The notes beneath the pieces were generated by a model that was given only the letters and a program-made list of their open reading frames with translations, did not search any database and was not told where the DNA came from. A stretch of DNA of 64,000 nucleotides from Mycolicibacterium sp. CBMA 226 (GTDB lineage Bacteria; Actinomycetota; Actinomycetes; Mycobacteriales; Mycobacteriaceae). The number at the start of each line of letters is the position of its first letter. The stretch's first letter is position 1. Of the stretch, positions 24,329 through 34,108 are shown piece by piece. The stretch is taken from positions 186,001 to 250,000 of the forward strand of contig NZ_VTGY01000015.1 of assembly GCF_009729075.1 (NCBI RefSeq), given 5' to 3'. A program made the position numbers and the translations under genes.

Positions 24329-24375
24329 CAGTGGCCAGGTTTGCACGGAGATTGTTCGTGCGAACCTGGCCACTG
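24329..24375. terminator. Strong bidirectional terminator between purH and mqo
   Basis: Arms 24329-24346 and 24358-24375 form an 18-bp stem (CAGTGGCCAGGTTTGCAC and its near-exact reverse complement, one G:T pair) with an 11-base loop. It fills the 62-base gap between the converging stops of purH and mqo. Confidence 0.85.
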
Positions 24376-24378
24376 GTC

Positions 24379-25797
24379 TTAGAGGCTCAGCAGCTCAGCG
24401 GTGTCGCGCGCGGCGAGCACGTCGTCCATGTGCGCCTGCCAGGAGGCGGCCCAACGCTCGGGGAAACACCGCTGCAAGAGCTCGAGCATGATCGGCACGG
24501 CAGTCGATGCGCCCGGCGACGCACCGAGTAGCCCGGCGACGGTACCGTCGGAGGAGGTGACCAGCTCGGTTCCGGATCGCAATACGCCGATGCATTCGGC
24601 GTCCGGCGTGACGAGTTGGGCTCGCTGTCCTGCCGGGACCAGTTCCCAGTCACGAGGGTCGGCACCCGGGTAATACCGTTGCAGCTGTTTGATTTTCCCG
24701 CTGCGCGGGGTGAGCAGTTCCGTGATCAGGTAGCGCACCAGAGGCAGGCTCTGTGCGGCCGCAGCGGCCAGCACATGCAGGTTGTGCCACCGCAGCGTTG
24801 TGAAGAAATCGGTGAGCTTGCCGGCCTTGAGCAATTTGGTGCTGAACGTCGCATACGGGCCGAACATCAGGTAGCCCTCGCCGTCCACCACGCGCTTGTC
24901 CAGGTGTGGCACCGACATCGGCGGAGCGCCTATCGCGGCTTGGCCGTAGACCTTGGCGTCGTGCTGCGCGACGATGTCGGGGCGTGAGCACCGCAGAAAG
25001 GCTGCGCCGACGGGCAGGACACCGTACCCACGGACTTCCGGAAGGTGGGCGCGCTGCAGCAGTCGCAGAGCGAATCCGCCGGCTCCTACGAAGACGTGGC
25101 GTGCCCGTAACTGAAACCTCTTGCGCGAGTCGGTGCTTCGGCCACTGACCAGCCAGGTGCCGTCGGGGTTCTGGACCAGTTTGCGCACCTCGTGGCGGAG
25201 CCGCACCTCGCCCCCGGTCGAGGTGATGATACGGGTCAGCCCGCGGGTGAGTGCGCCGAAGTCGACATCGGTGCCACCTGGGTGTCGGGTGGCCGCAACT
25301 GGTTGTGCGGGGTCGCGGCCGGCCATTACCAGCGGCGCCCAGCGGGCGATCGTCGTGGGATCGCCGCTGTATTCGAGATCGGCGAACAATGGATCGGCGC
25401 TGAGGGTTTCGAACCGCCGTCGCAGGTACGCCACGTCATGGTCGCCGAACACCACGTCCATGTGCGGGGTGCCATGGACGAAAGTCGCTGGGTCGAGCAG
25501 GCCCTTCTCGACCAGATGCGCCCACCACTGGCGGGATAACCGGAACTGTTCGGCGATCTGGATCGGCGTCGTGCCGTCTGCCGGATCCGGCATGTAGTTG
25601 AGTTCGCAATATCCGGAGTGCCCCGTGCCGGCGTTGTTCCACGGTCCGCTGCTCTCAGTTGCGATGTCGGCTGCCCGCTCGACCATGGTGATGCGCCAGT
25701 GCGGCTCCAACGTACTGATCATGGCCCCGAGCGTGGCAGACATGATGCCGCCACCGATGAGGAGGACGTCGGCGACTTCGGGTTCAACGGTATTCAT
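24379..25797 (-). CDS. mqo: Malate:quinone oxidoreductase
   Basis: A 472-residue FAD-dependent membrane-peripheral enzyme passing electrons from malate to quinone as a bypass of malate dehydrogenase. Motifs: VADVLLIGGGIMSATLG (FAD Rossmann), MVERAADIATESSGPWNNAGTGHSGYCELNY (written here as family landmark; the core is NNAGTGHS), KVYGQAAIGAPPMSVPHLD, and the C-terminal GLLGASPGAS FAD-binding segment. The frame is open far upstream to 26385 but the family N-terminus fixes the ATG at 25797. It is divergent from a LysR gene 84 bases away, which probably regulates it. Confidence 0.95.
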   Translation of the reverse strand: MNTVEPEVADVLLIGGGIMSATLGAMISTLEPHWRITMVERAADIATESSGPWNNAGTGHSGYCELNYMPDPADGTTPIQIAEQFRLSRQWWAHLVEKGLLDPATFVHGTPHMDVVFGDHDVAYLRRRFETLSADPLFADLEYSGDPTTIARWAPLVMAGRDPAQPVAATRHPGGTDVDFGALTRGLTRIITSTGGEVRLRHEVRKLVQNPDGTWLVSGRSTDSRKRFQLRARHVFVGAGGFALRLLQRAHLPEVRGYGVLPVGAAFLRCSRPDIVAQHDAKVYGQAAIGAPPMSVPHLDKRVVDGEGYLMFGPYATFSTKLLKAGKLTDFFTTLRWHNLHVLAAAAAQSLPLVRYLITELLTPRSGKIKQLQRYYPGADPRDWELVPAGQRAQLVTPDAECIGVLRSGTELVTSSDGTVAGLLGASPGASTAVPIMLELLQRCFPERWAASWQAHMDDVLAARDTAELLSL

Positions 25798-25881
25798 TGT
25801 TGCTCCTTGTCTCGATGAATCCAGGATCACTCGCTCCCGTCCAATCCGTCCAATGAATGTTTTGGCAGATACCATCCGAAT

Positions 25882-26787
25882 ATGGATCAATGGATGGGCC
25901 GTCTTGCGCCACAGCTTCGGGCGCTCGAGGAGCTCGACTCCCAGGACGGGCACATGACCCGTGCCGCGGACAGCCTGGGTATTCCACAGTCGTCGATGAG
26001 TCGGCGTATTCATGCGCTGGAGAAGACGCTCGGCATCCGATTGCTCACTCAGGAGGGCAGGACCGTGCGCCTGACGCCGGCGGCCGCGCAACTTGCCGAG
26101 CAGATTCGGCGCCCGCTGCGTGAACTGGAAGCCATCGTTGAAACCATTGCCGGCGAAGCTGATCCCGAACACGGCACCATCCGGTTCGGTTTTCCCTTGA
26201 CGATGGGCGCCGGCGTCGTGCCGAACCTCGTCACCGAATTTCACCGGCGCGCACCGGGAATCCGGTTGCAGATCAAACAGGCCCACGGTAGTGAACTGGC
26301 TGCCGACGTCAAGTCCGGGATGCTCGACGTCGCAGTGGTGATCCCTCCGCCAGGAGACGTCGAGCATCTGGTGATCGGTGGACAACAGATTCGTGCGGTC
26401 TTACCGGCTGGCCATCCGCTCGCTGCGCGGCGTCGTCTCCGCCTGGACGAGCTGCACGACGATACGTTCATCGCCAACCCGGCCAGCTATCACCTACGAC
26501 AAGCGACGGAAACCTGGTGCCGTGATGCCGGTTTCGCTCCGCGTGTGCCGGTCGAGATCACGGAGTTCTCCACCATCCGCGAGTTGGTCGGTCGGGGCAT
26601 GGGTATCGCGTTGCTGCCGCACGACGAACACACCTCACGCAAGGTGCGGGAAATCCCGTTGACGCCCAACATCTATGAGCGACAGATCGCCCTTGCGTGG
26701 GCCCCGACCGCAACTACCCCCGCAGCGCGGAGGCTGCTGACCTTCTTGCGTGCCGAATGGTCCGTCGAGACTGGCCGCCGTCGTTGA
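25882..26787 (+). CDS. LysR-family transcriptional regulator
   Basis: A 301-residue regulator. The N-terminal winged helix includes HMTRAADSLGIPQSSMSRRIHALEKTLG, and the co-inducer-binding domain starts near residue 92 with HGTIRFGFPLT and continues with two Rossmann-like lobes. The divergent placement, 84 bases from mqo, is the classic LysR arrangement, so it likely autoregulates and controls mqo; the inducer might be an organic acid such as malate. In the intergenic region, ATGAAT occurs twice (25815-25820, 25853-25858) and CCAAT twice, but no convincing full T-N11-A palindrome was identified. Confidence 0.9.
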   Translation: MDQWMGRLAPQLRALEELDSQDGHMTRAADSLGIPQSSMSRRIHALEKTLGIRLLTQEGRTVRLTPAAAQLAEQIRRPLRELEAIVETIAGEADPEHGTIRFGFPLTMGAGVVPNLVTEFHRRAPGIRLQIKQAHGSELAADVKSGMLDVAVVIPPPGDVEHLVIGGQQIRAVLPAGHPLAARRRLRLDELHDDTFIANPASYHLRQATETWCRDAGFAPRVPVEITEFSTIRELVGRGMGIALLPHDEHTSRKVREIPLTPNIYERQIALAWAPTATTPAARRLLTFLRAEWSVETGRRR

Positions 26788-26853
26788 GCCTGCCGCTATG
26801 GCGACAAATGCCGAGTGGGCGACGCCGCCGACGCCGGATGAATGAGATCAGGG

Positions 26854-27867
26854 CTAGGAGGCAACCTCGCCAGGCTTCTGCGTCGTCGCGTATTCGAAGA
26901 ACGTGACGATCTCGTCGACGGCCTTGCGGGCGTCCGGGTTGACGTCGAAGCTCAGCTGGAACATGTGCATTGCCTTGTCCCACACCTGAACCCACGCCTG
27001 GGCGCCTGCCGCGCGCAAGGCGTCGGCAAGGGCGAACGAGTCGTTGCGCAGCATCTCGTTGTTGCCGACCTGAAGCAGGGTCGGGCCGAGGCCGTGCAGG
27101 TCGGCCTCGGTTGGCATCTCGGGTACCGGATGTGTGCCGTTCTTCGTGGCGAAGACGTCGTAGAGGTACTTCACGGCCATGAACGGAAACAGCACGTCAC
27201 GGTGTTCCAGCATCGCGTTGTACTTCAGGTTCATGTCCGACGACGTCAGCGGCGACAGCAAGATCTGGCCGGCGGGCACCGGCAGCCCGGCGTCACGAAC
27301 GGCCAGCGCGGTGCCGGTGGCGATGAGCCCTCCGGCGGAGTCGCCGGCCACCACGATCTTCGTCGCGTCGACGCCGGAGGCGAGCACCATGCGGTAGGCG
27401 CACGCTCCGTCGGCCACCGCGTCCTCGATCAGGGCCTGCGGTGCCAGCCGATAGCCCACGTTCAGCACTCGGGCGCCCGTCGCGGCCGAGAGCTTGCTGG
27501 CCCAGCGGCGATGGGAATTCAGGCCGAGGGTGATCAGTGCCGAACCGTGGAAGTAGATGATGACGCGGTCGGAATTCCGCGCCCCCGGCGCCGTGACCCA
27601 CTCGGCGTCACAGTCGTCCAATGTGATGGGCGTCACCACCGTGCCGGGCAGTGCGCGAAACGCGCGGAACGGCCCGTCGATGATGTCGTAGCGGCCCCGC
27701 TGGACCAGTTCGGGGCTGAAGCGGTTGACCACCATGCCGATGAGCGTGAGCAGGGCGATTACCGGGCGGACGAACACCGCGGTGAGCCCGCCGAGCAGTC
27801 GGCTCTGCCATGCGGCGGGGCCGAACTCGAGGTCGGTGGGGCGGTGAGTCCAGTCGAGCGAGTTCAC
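26854..27867 (-). CDS. Alpha/beta hydrolase of the HSL/lipase (Lip) family
   Basis: A 337-residue predicted esterase/lipase with a GTG start at 27867 (MNSLDWTHRP). The nucleophile elbow GDSAGG, the acid-block P-x-x-Q near the end and the final His in KAMHMFQL are visible. The oxyanion-hole motif usually HGGG is HGSA here (YFHGSALITLG), a change that may affect the substrate. A hydrophobic segment near residues 28-45 (GGLTAVFVRPVIALLTLIGMVV) may anchor it to a membrane. It is convergent with the LysR gene and divergent from the MoxR gene. Its physiological substrate is unknown. Confidence 0.85.
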   Translation of the reverse strand: MNSLDWTHRPTDLEFGPAAWQSRLLGGLTAVFVRPVIALLTLIGMVVNRFSPELVQRGRYDIIDGPFRAFRALPGTVVTPITLDDCDAEWVTAPGARNSDRVIIYFHGSALITLGLNSHRRWASKLSAATGARVLNVGYRLAPQALIEDAVADGACAYRMVLASGVDATKIVVAGDSAGGLIATGTALAVRDAGLPVPAGQILLSPLTSSDMNLKYNAMLEHRDVLFPFMAVKYLYDVFATKNGTHPVPEMPTEADLHGLGPTLLQVGNNEMLRNDSFALADALRAAGAQAWVQVWDKAMHMFQLSFDVNPDARKAVDEIVTFFEYATTQKPGEVAS

Positions 27868-27943
27868 GATACCGAGGGTACTGGGTAAAGCTCCGGAGCC
27901 CAAGGGGCTGCCGCTCACCGTGCACCGTCGTAGCGTGGAGGTC

Positions 27944-29326
27944 GTGACATCACCTAACGACCTTCCGCGCACCGTCGGCGAACTCAAGGCCTCGGGCCAC
28001 CGTGAACGGGGCATCAAGACCGAGATCCGGGAGAACCTGCTGGTCGCGCTGGCCGATGGCAAGGACGTCTGGCCCGGCATCTTCGGTTTTGAGGACACCG
28101 TGCTGCCACAGCTGGAACGCGCGCTGATCGCCGGGCACGACGTCGTGCTGCTCGGTGAGCGCGGCCAGGGCAAGACCCGCCTGCTGCGCGGTCTGGTCGG
28201 GCTGCTCGACGAATGGACCCCGGTCATCGCCGGCTCGGAGCTGGGTGAGCACCCCTATTCGCCGATCACTCCCGAGTCGATCCGGCGCGCCGCGGACTCG
28301 GGCGACGACCTGCCCATCACCTGGAAGCATCGCAGCGAGCGCTACACCGAGAAACTCGCGACCCCCGACACGAGCGTTGCCGACCTCGTCGGCGACATCG
28401 ACCCTATCAAGGTGGCCGAGGGACGCAGCCTGGGCGACCCGGAAACCATCGCCTACGGCCTCATCCCGCGGGCGCACCGCGGCATCGTTGCGATCAACGA
28501 GCTGCCCGACCTTGCCGAGCGCATCCAGGTCGCGATGCTCAACGTGATGGAGGAGCGGGACATCCAGGTCCGCGGGTACACCCTGCGCCTGCCGCTCGAC
28601 GTGCTCGTGGTGGCCAGCGCCAACCCCGAGGACTACACCAACCGTGGCCGCATCATCACGCCGCTGAAGGACCGTTTCGGCGCGGAGATTCGCACCCACT
28701 ACCCGCTGGAGCTCGACGCGGAGGTGGGCGTCATCAAGCAGGAGGCGCACCTGGCCGCCGAGGTTCCGGAGTACCTGCTGCAGATCCTGGCCCGGTTCGC
28801 CCGGTATCTGCGTGAGTCGCAGTCGATCGATCAGCGCTCCGGCGTCTCGGCTCGATTCGCCATCGCCGCGGCCGAAACCGTCGGTGCTGCGGCCCAGCAT
28901 CGATCGGCGATCCTGGGCGAGCAGGACCCGGTCGCCCGCGTCGTCGATCTGCAGACCATCATCGGCGTCCTGCGCGGCAAGCTGGAATTCGAGTCCGGTG
29001 AGGAAGGCCGCGAGCAGGCGGTGCTGGAACACTTGCTGCGCCGGGCCACCGCGGACACCGCGCAGCGCCTTCTCGGCGGCATCGATGTGGGTTCGTTGGT
29101 TGCCGCCGTGGAAGGGGACTCGCCGGTCACGACGGGGGAGCGGGTCTCGGCCAAGGACGTCCTCGCCGCGCTGCCGGACCTGCCGGTGATCGACGCGATC
29201 GCCGAGCGGTTGGGTGCGCAGTCGGACGGCGAGCGGGCGGCGGCCGTCGAGTTGGCGCTGGAAGCGCTGTACCTGGCCAAGCGCATCGACAAGACCTCTG
29301 ACGACGGCGAAACGGTATATGGCTAA
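27944..29326 (+). CDS. MoxR/Mg-chelatase-type AAA ATPase (Rv0958 homologue)
   Basis: A 460-residue AAA+ ATPase with Walker A GERGQGKT, Walker B-type IVAINELPDL, sensor 1 ASANPEDY and an arginine-finger region RIITPLKDRFG. It resembles the ChlI/BchI subunit of Mg-chelatase, but actinobacteria lack chlorophyll, so it more likely acts as a MoxR-type chaperone with its VWA partner. GTG at 27944 agrees with M. tuberculosis Rv0958. The gene overlaps the start of the VWA gene by eight bases, so the pair is translationally coupled. Confidence 0.93.
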   Translation: MTSPNDLPRTVGELKASGHRERGIKTEIRENLLVALADGKDVWPGIFGFEDTVLPQLERALIAGHDVVLLGERGQGKTRLLRGLVGLLDEWTPVIAGSELGEHPYSPITPESIRRAADSGDDLPITWKHRSERYTEKLATPDTSVADLVGDIDPIKVAEGRSLGDPETIAYGLIPRAHRGIVAINELPDLAERIQVAMLNVMEERDIQVRGYTLRLPLDVLVVASANPEDYTNRGRIITPLKDRFGAEIRTHYPLELDAEVGVIKQEAHLAAEVPEYLLQILARFARYLRESQSIDQRSGVSARFAIAAAETVGAAAQHRSAILGEQDPVARVVDLQTIIGVLRGKLEFESGEEGREQAVLEHLLRRATADTAQRLLGGIDVGSLVAAVEGDSPVTTGERVSAKDVLAALPDLPVIDAIAERLGAQSDGERAAAVELALEALYLAKRIDKTSDDGETVYG

Positions 29327-31286
29327 GCACCTCTCGCGGTATTCGCGCTACACCGGCGGCCCCGACCCGCTGGCGCCTCCCGTCGACCTGAGGGAGGCGC
29401 TCGAGCAGATCGGGCAGGACGTAATGGAGGGCGCGTCGCCGCGGCGCGCGCTGTCCGAGCTGCTGCGCCGCGGTACCCAGAACATGCGCGGCGCCGACCG
29501 GCTGGCCGCCGAGGCCAACCGGCGTCGCCGGGAGTTGCTGTCGCGCAACAACCTTGACGGCACTCTGCAGGAGATCAAGAAGCTGCTCGACGAGGCCGTG
29601 CTCGCCGAACGCAAGGAACTGGCCCGGGCGCTGGATGACGACGCGCGGTTCGGTGAACTGCAGTTGGAGTCGTTGTCACCGTCACCGGCCAAGGCGGTGC
29701 AAGAGCTCTCCGAATACGATTGGCGGTCAGCGGAAGCCCGGCAGAAGTACGAGCAGATCAAGGATCTGCTCGGCCGCGAGATGCTCGACCAGCGGTTCGC
29801 GGGCATGAAAGACGCGCTCCAGAACGCTACCGACGAGGACCGTCAGGCCGTCAACGACATGCTCGATGATCTGAACAGCCTCCTGGAGAAACACGCCAAC
29901 GGCGAAGACACCCAACAGGATTTTCAGGATTTCATGGCCAAGCACGGCCAGTTCTTCCCGGAGAATCCGCAGAGCGTCGACGAGCTGCTGGATTCCCTGG
30001 CCCAGCGGGCCGCAGCAGCGCAGCGATTCCGCAACAGCCTGTCGCCCGATCAGCGAGCTGAGTTGGATGCGTTGGCGCAGCAGGCCTTCGGGTCGCCGTC
30101 GTTGATGAACGCGCTCAACCGACTCGATGCCAATCTGCAGGCTGCCCGCCCAGGTGAGGACTGGACCGGCGAGCGGAATTTCACCGGAAACAACCCGCTG
30201 GGCATGGGCGAGGCCGCTCAGGCGATGGAAGACATCGCCGAGCTGGAGCAACTGGCGGAACAACTCTCGCAGAGCTACGCCGGTGCCCAGATGGACGACG
30301 TCGATCTCGACATGCTCGCCCGGCAATTGGGCGACGAGGCCGCCGTCGATGCACGCGCCTTGGCAGAGCTGGAACGCACCCTGATGAACCAGGGCTTCCT
30401 GGACCGCGGTTCCGACGGGCAGTGGCGGTTGTCGCCGAAGGCCATGCGTCAGCTGGGGCAGGCCGCGCTCCGTGATGTGGCGCAACAGCTTTCCGGCCGC
30501 CACGGCGAGCGGGACACCCGTCGAGCCGGTGCCGCCGGCGAGCTGACCGGAGCCACTCGGCCGTGGCAGTTCGGTGACACGGAGCCGTGGAACGTCACCC
30601 GCACGTTGACCAACGCGGTACTGCGGCAGGCGGGTACGAATCAGGACGGACCGCTGACAATCACCGTCGACGACGTCGAGATCTCAGAAACCGAGACCCG
30701 CACCCAGGCGGCAGTGGCACTGCTGGTGGACACCTCGTTCTCCATGGTGATGGAGAACCGATGGCTGCCCATGAAGCGCACCGCGCTGGCGCTCAACCAC
30801 CTGGTGAGCACCCGGTTCCGGTCGGATGCCTTGCAGATCATCGCTTTTGGCCGCCACGCCCGTACGGTGTCTGCGGCCGAGCTGACCGGGTTGGAAGGCG
30901 TCTACGAGCAGGGCACCAACCTGCACCACGCGCTGCTCCTGGCCGGCCGCCACCTGCGTCGTCATCCCAACGCACAACCGGTCATCCTCGTGGTCACCGA
31001 CGGGGAGCCGACGGCCCACCTGGAGCAGTATCGCGACGGCACTGAGACCTTCTTCGACTACCCGCCGCATCCGCGCACCATCGCCTTCACGGTGCGCAGC
31101 TTCGACGAGGTGGCCCGAATGGGCGCGCAGATCACCATCTTCCGCTTGGGGAGCGACCCGGGGCTGGCCCGGTTCATCGACCAGGTGGCGCGGCGCGTCG
31201 AAGGCCGCGTCGTCGTACCGGAGCTGGACGGGCTGGGTGCCGCGGTCGTCGGTGACTACCTGCGCTCGCGCCGCCGTCGTCGCTGA
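29319..31286 (+). CDS. VWA domain-containing protein (Rv0959 homologue), partner of the MoxR ATPase
   Basis: A 655-residue protein with a long helical N-terminal region and a C-terminal von Willebrand factor A domain. The MIDAS motif is intact: LLVDTSFSMVM (D-x-S-x-S), a conserved Thr in GTNLHHAL and VTDGEPT. The ATG at 29319 overlaps the previous gene. MoxR-VWA pairs assemble or activate metal- or cofactor-dependent targets in other bacteria; the target is not known here. An ordered row of basic residues (RSRRRRR) ends the protein. Confidence 0.92.
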   Translation: MAKHLSRYSRYTGGPDPLAPPVDLREALEQIGQDVMEGASPRRALSELLRRGTQNMRGADRLAAEANRRRRELLSRNNLDGTLQEIKKLLDEAVLAERKELARALDDDARFGELQLESLSPSPAKAVQELSEYDWRSAEARQKYEQIKDLLGREMLDQRFAGMKDALQNATDEDRQAVNDMLDDLNSLLEKHANGEDTQQDFQDFMAKHGQFFPENPQSVDELLDSLAQRAAAAQRFRNSLSPDQRAELDALAQQAFGSPSLMNALNRLDANLQAARPGEDWTGERNFTGNNPLGMGEAAQAMEDIAELEQLAEQLSQSYAGAQMDDVDLDMLARQLGDEAAVDARALAELERTLMNQGFLDRGSDGQWRLSPKAMRQLGQAALRDVAQQLSGRHGERDTRRAGAAGELTGATRPWQFGDTEPWNVTRTLTNAVLRQAGTNQDGPLTITVDDVEISETETRTQAAVALLVDTSFSMVMENRWLPMKRTALALNHLVSTRFRSDALQIIAFGRHARTVSAAELTGLEGVYEQGTNLHHALLLAGRHLRRHPNAQPVILVVTDGEPTAHLEQYRDGTETFFDYPPHPRTIAFTVRSFDEVARMGAQITIFRLGSDPGLARFIDQVARRVEGRVVVPELDGLGAAVVGDYLRSRRRRR

Positions 31287-31294
31287 ATCCACCC

Positions 31295-31387
31295 GGGTGT
31301 TGAACACCCATGCCGCCCCGAGTGCTACGTCGAATGTGCAGCTTCAGGCGCTGTTGCACGGGATTTGTGGCAGAAAGCTGCACTTTC
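31295..31387. terminator. Two hairpins between converging VWA and DUF1501 genes
   Basis: GGGTGTT-g-AACACCC (31295-31309) lies just after the VWA stop. A second, longer inverted repeat pairs CGAATGTGCAGCTT (31331-31344) with AAGCTGCACTTTCG (31374-31387), one mismatch, loop of 29. The remaining bases up to 31480 hold no recognisable gene. The convergent context supports bidirectional termination. Confidence 0.6.
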
Positions 31388-31480
31388 GCCGTAGGGCGCG
31401 TACCGGTGGCTTGAGGGTTCGGCGGTCTGCGCCTGCGGGACACTCGACAAGCAATAAACTTGGCGGTCAGCCCGGCTTGA

Positions 31481-32713
31481 TCAGGCGAGGAAGCCGACGT
31501 CCTTGCGGCCCCGGCCCACGACGGGGTCCGGATCGGTCCCGAGTGTCCGTATGAGCACCTCGTGGTAGACATCGCGAAAGTCGGTGGTGACCTTGAGATC
31601 TCCGTTGTCCAGATCGGTCAGTGACGGCTCGTCGCCGTAGAAGCCACCCTTGACCGGTGCGCCGGCAATGAACATCGGGCCGGCCGTGCCGTGGTCCGTA
31701 CCCTGCGATGCGTTGGCACGTACTCGGCGACCAAACTCTGAATATGCCATCAGCACAACGTTTCTTCCGTGCGGATCGCCTGCGATCTGGTCGAGGAAAC
31801 CGGTTACCGCGGTGTCGAGTTGGCCGAGCTGCCGCTGCTGAGTGCCGCGTTCGTCGGCGTGAGTGTCGAATCCGCCCAAGCTCACGCTGTACACCCGCGT
31901 CGGCACGCCGGCCTTGATGCACCGCGCCACCACCGCGAGTTGGTCGGCAAGAGCGTTGTCCGACTTGTTCTTTGCGGTCGGCGGCTTACCCTTGCGCGAG
32001 GCCGGTTGTGTGCCGGCCCGCGTGGCGGGCTGCAGCGCAGCGTCGGTTGTCTGCGCGGCCCGATACGACTGGCGCACCAGGGACATGGCCGGCGTGTCCT
32101 GGGCGTCCGGTGCGCCCAGGGCGTCGACGGTGTTGGCGAACGACTTGAGCGTGTGGTCACCCGTGGCCGAAAGTGCTGCAGCGGTCACCTTTTCGCCGAC
32201 CGCGAGGGGTGGCAGGACCGTGCCGATGTTCACCGCACGCAGCGGGTCGTCGCCGGTTGCGTCCAGCCACCGTCCGATCCAGCCGGTAGGCACCGGCTCG
32301 TCGGGCGAGGCGGTCTGCCAGATGTCCATCGATCGGAAATGGCTGTGGTCGGGTTTGGGATAGCCGACTCCTCGGATCACCGCCAATTGCTGCTGCTGCC
32401 AGAGTTTGGCGAGCCCTGGCATTCCGGGGTTCAACCCGAGTGCGGAGTCCAGATGCAGGACATCGGATGCGGCGTAAGCCAATTCGGGCCGAGATTGGTG
32501 GTAGGCGGGGTCTGCGTACGGAATCAGTGTGTTGATGCCGTCGTTGCCGCCGTACATCGTGACGAGTACCAGGATGCCCGAACCCTGTGCGAGCGGACGA
32601 TCGTGCGCGGCCTGCAGCAGGTCGGGCAATCCGAATGTCGCACCGGCCAGCAGTCCCGCCGCGGTCAATCCCGTGCTGGCGAACAGAAACCTGCGCCGAT
32701 TCATCTCAACCAT
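31481..32713 (-). CDS. DUF1501 family protein with Tat signal
   Basis: A 410-residue exported protein. The N-terminus MVEMNRRRFLFASTGLTAAG is a twin-arginine signal. The remaining domain is of the sulfatase/alkaline-phosphatase-like DUF1501 family: LVTMYGGNDGINTLIPYAD, GYPKPDHSHFRSMDIWQ, GGFDTHADE, and VVLMAYSEFGRRVRANASQGTDHG with the metal-binding His/Asp pattern. The start at 32713 is nine bases after the DUF1800 stop, and the two genes form the usual DUF1800-DUF1501 pair found in many bacteria. The substrate is unknown; a periplasmic hydrolase or carbohydrate-linked role is often suggested. Confidence 0.88.
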   Translation of the reverse strand: MVEMNRRRFLFASTGLTAAGLLAGATFGLPDLLQAAHDRPLAQGSGILVLVTMYGGNDGINTLIPYADPAYHQSRPELAYAASDVLHLDSALGLNPGMPGLAKLWQQQQLAVIRGVGYPKPDHSHFRSMDIWQTASPDEPVPTGWIGRWLDATGDDPLRAVNIGTVLPPLAVGEKVTAAALSATGDHTLKSFANTVDALGAPDAQDTPAMSLVRQSYRAAQTTDAALQPATRAGTQPASRKGKPPTAKNKSDNALADQLAVVARCIKAGVPTRVYSVSLGGFDTHADERGTQQRQLGQLDTAVTGFLDQIAGDPHGRNVVLMAYSEFGRRVRANASQGTDHGTAGPMFIAGAPVKGGFYGDEPSLTDLDNGDLKVTTDFRDVYHEVLIRTLGTDPDPVVGRGRKDVGFLA

Positions 32714-32721
32714 GTGCACCC

Positions 32722-34023
32722 CTACGACGTCAGGTTTTCGGGCGTGTTCGCCGCAGCGGCCACCAGCTCGGGCGGGCGGCTGACCAGCGGGCGCAGTGCG
32801 GCTGCACTTTGGTCCGACCATGACCCGATGCCGAGCAGGTAACCGGCCGCGTCGATCCGATCCGACGGTGCCGCGTCGGATACGGCGGAGATGTCACCCG
32901 TGCGGGCCAGCGCGGTGGCCGCGTGCAGCCGGACTCCGGCGCCGGCGGTGGACAGCCACGCCTGCCCACGCGGCCAGCCACCGACGTCGGGCGGGTAGAA
33001 GGGCTGCTGGCCAAGCGTTTTCAGGGTCTGGTCGATCAGCTGAAAATTATGGGCCACCGGCACCTCGAGGGCACGCACCAGCCCGATCGTCCACTCCACC
33101 GGAGTGTTCACCAGTGACGAAGGCCGGGCGAGGAACTCCGGGTCGGTCAGGATGGCCACCGTCAGCGACTTCAAGTCGCGGCCGGCGCCGTACGCGCCGA
33201 CCAGTCGAGACAACGCCGGCGCGGACGGCGGGTTGTCGGAGGCGAGTTGCTGCCAGAGTCGTTGCGCCACAAACTGTGGGGACTCAGGTCGTGCCAGGAC
33301 GGCGTCGCAGAATCCGGCGGCGTCGAGGGCGCCCGTCACACCCAGCACGGTTTTGTCCCCGGAGTCGTGCCGTTTGTGGATCAGGCTGGACTGCCCGTCT
33401 CTGATCACCCAACCGGTCAGTGCTCTGGCCCCTTCGCGCACATCGGATTCGGTGTAGCCGTTCCCATGGCCGAGTGCGAAGAGCTCCATGAACTCGCGGG
33501 ACAAGTTCTCGTTGGCGGCCTTCTCGGTGTTCTGCTGACCATCCAGCCAGCGCAGCATGGCCGGATCGGTGAGCATCGAGTACGCGAGGGACCGGAAGTC
33601 GCCGAGGGCACCGGCCCGTAGCTTCTGGTTCTGCGCGGCCATCAGCCCGGCCGCCCGGACCTTGCTCGCCGAGGTGGCAAAGTGGTTGTGCCACAGCAGC
33701 GTCAGTTTCTCGTGGACGGGCTGCTGTACCGACACCATGCGCTGCAGCCACCACTGCGACAGGGTTTGCATTTGGTCCCGGAGCCCGCTGTTGTACTCCT
33801 TGCGGGCGGCGACAGTCGCGTTCTTGCCCAATGGGCCGGGTGCCGGAAAGTTCGGCAGGGGCGTCGCTTTGGCGCCCGGATCGGCCTCCGGGTCGGAGTT
33901 GAGCGCAGCGCTCAGATAGTCCGGTTGCCCGACGGCCGCGTCGACGGCGCGGCCGGTGGTGCCGAAACCGGTGCGGCGCAATAGCCGTGCTGTGGCCATC
34001 CACTCCGCTGACTGCGTGGGCAT
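32722..34023 (-). CDS. DUF1800 family protein
   Basis: A 433-residue protein (ATG at 34023) of the DUF1800 family. Recognisable are ATARLLRRTGFGTT at the start, LLWHNHFATS, NENLSREFMELFALGHGNGYTE (core NENLSREFMELF), ARALTGW, and PPDVGGWP. No signal peptide is seen, so it may travel with, or remain on the inner side of, its Tat-exported DUF1501 partner encoded downstream. Function unknown. Confidence 0.88.
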   Translation of the reverse strand: MPTQSAEWMATARLLRRTGFGTTGRAVDAAVGQPDYLSAALNSDPEADPGAKATPLPNFPAPGPLGKNATVAARKEYNSGLRDQMQTLSQWWLQRMVSVQQPVHEKLTLLWHNHFATSASKVRAAGLMAAQNQKLRAGALGDFRSLAYSMLTDPAMLRWLDGQQNTEKAANENLSREFMELFALGHGNGYTESDVREGARALTGWVIRDGQSSLIHKRHDSGDKTVLGVTGALDAAGFCDAVLARPESPQFVAQRLWQQLASDNPPSAPALSRLVGAYGAGRDLKSLTVAILTDPEFLARPSSLVNTPVEWTIGLVRALEVPVAHNFQLIDQTLKTLGQQPFYPPDVGGWPRGQAWLSTAGAGVRLHAATALARTGDISAVSDAAPSDRIDAAGYLLGIGSWSDQSAAALRPLVSRPPELVAAAANTPENLTS

Positions 34024-34108
34024 GACGTCATGGTGGACGGCTAGTTTAAGCACCGGCTATGAGCCCGAGTACCCCTCGCTGTGGAGTTTCGGTCCCCCGG
34101 GCTCGCGG

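Noticed and set aside
25798..26385. N-terminal extension of mqo by about 190 residues
   Set aside because: The extension lies antisense to the LysR gene and precedes the conserved FAD-binding start of Mqo; the frame is open by chance.
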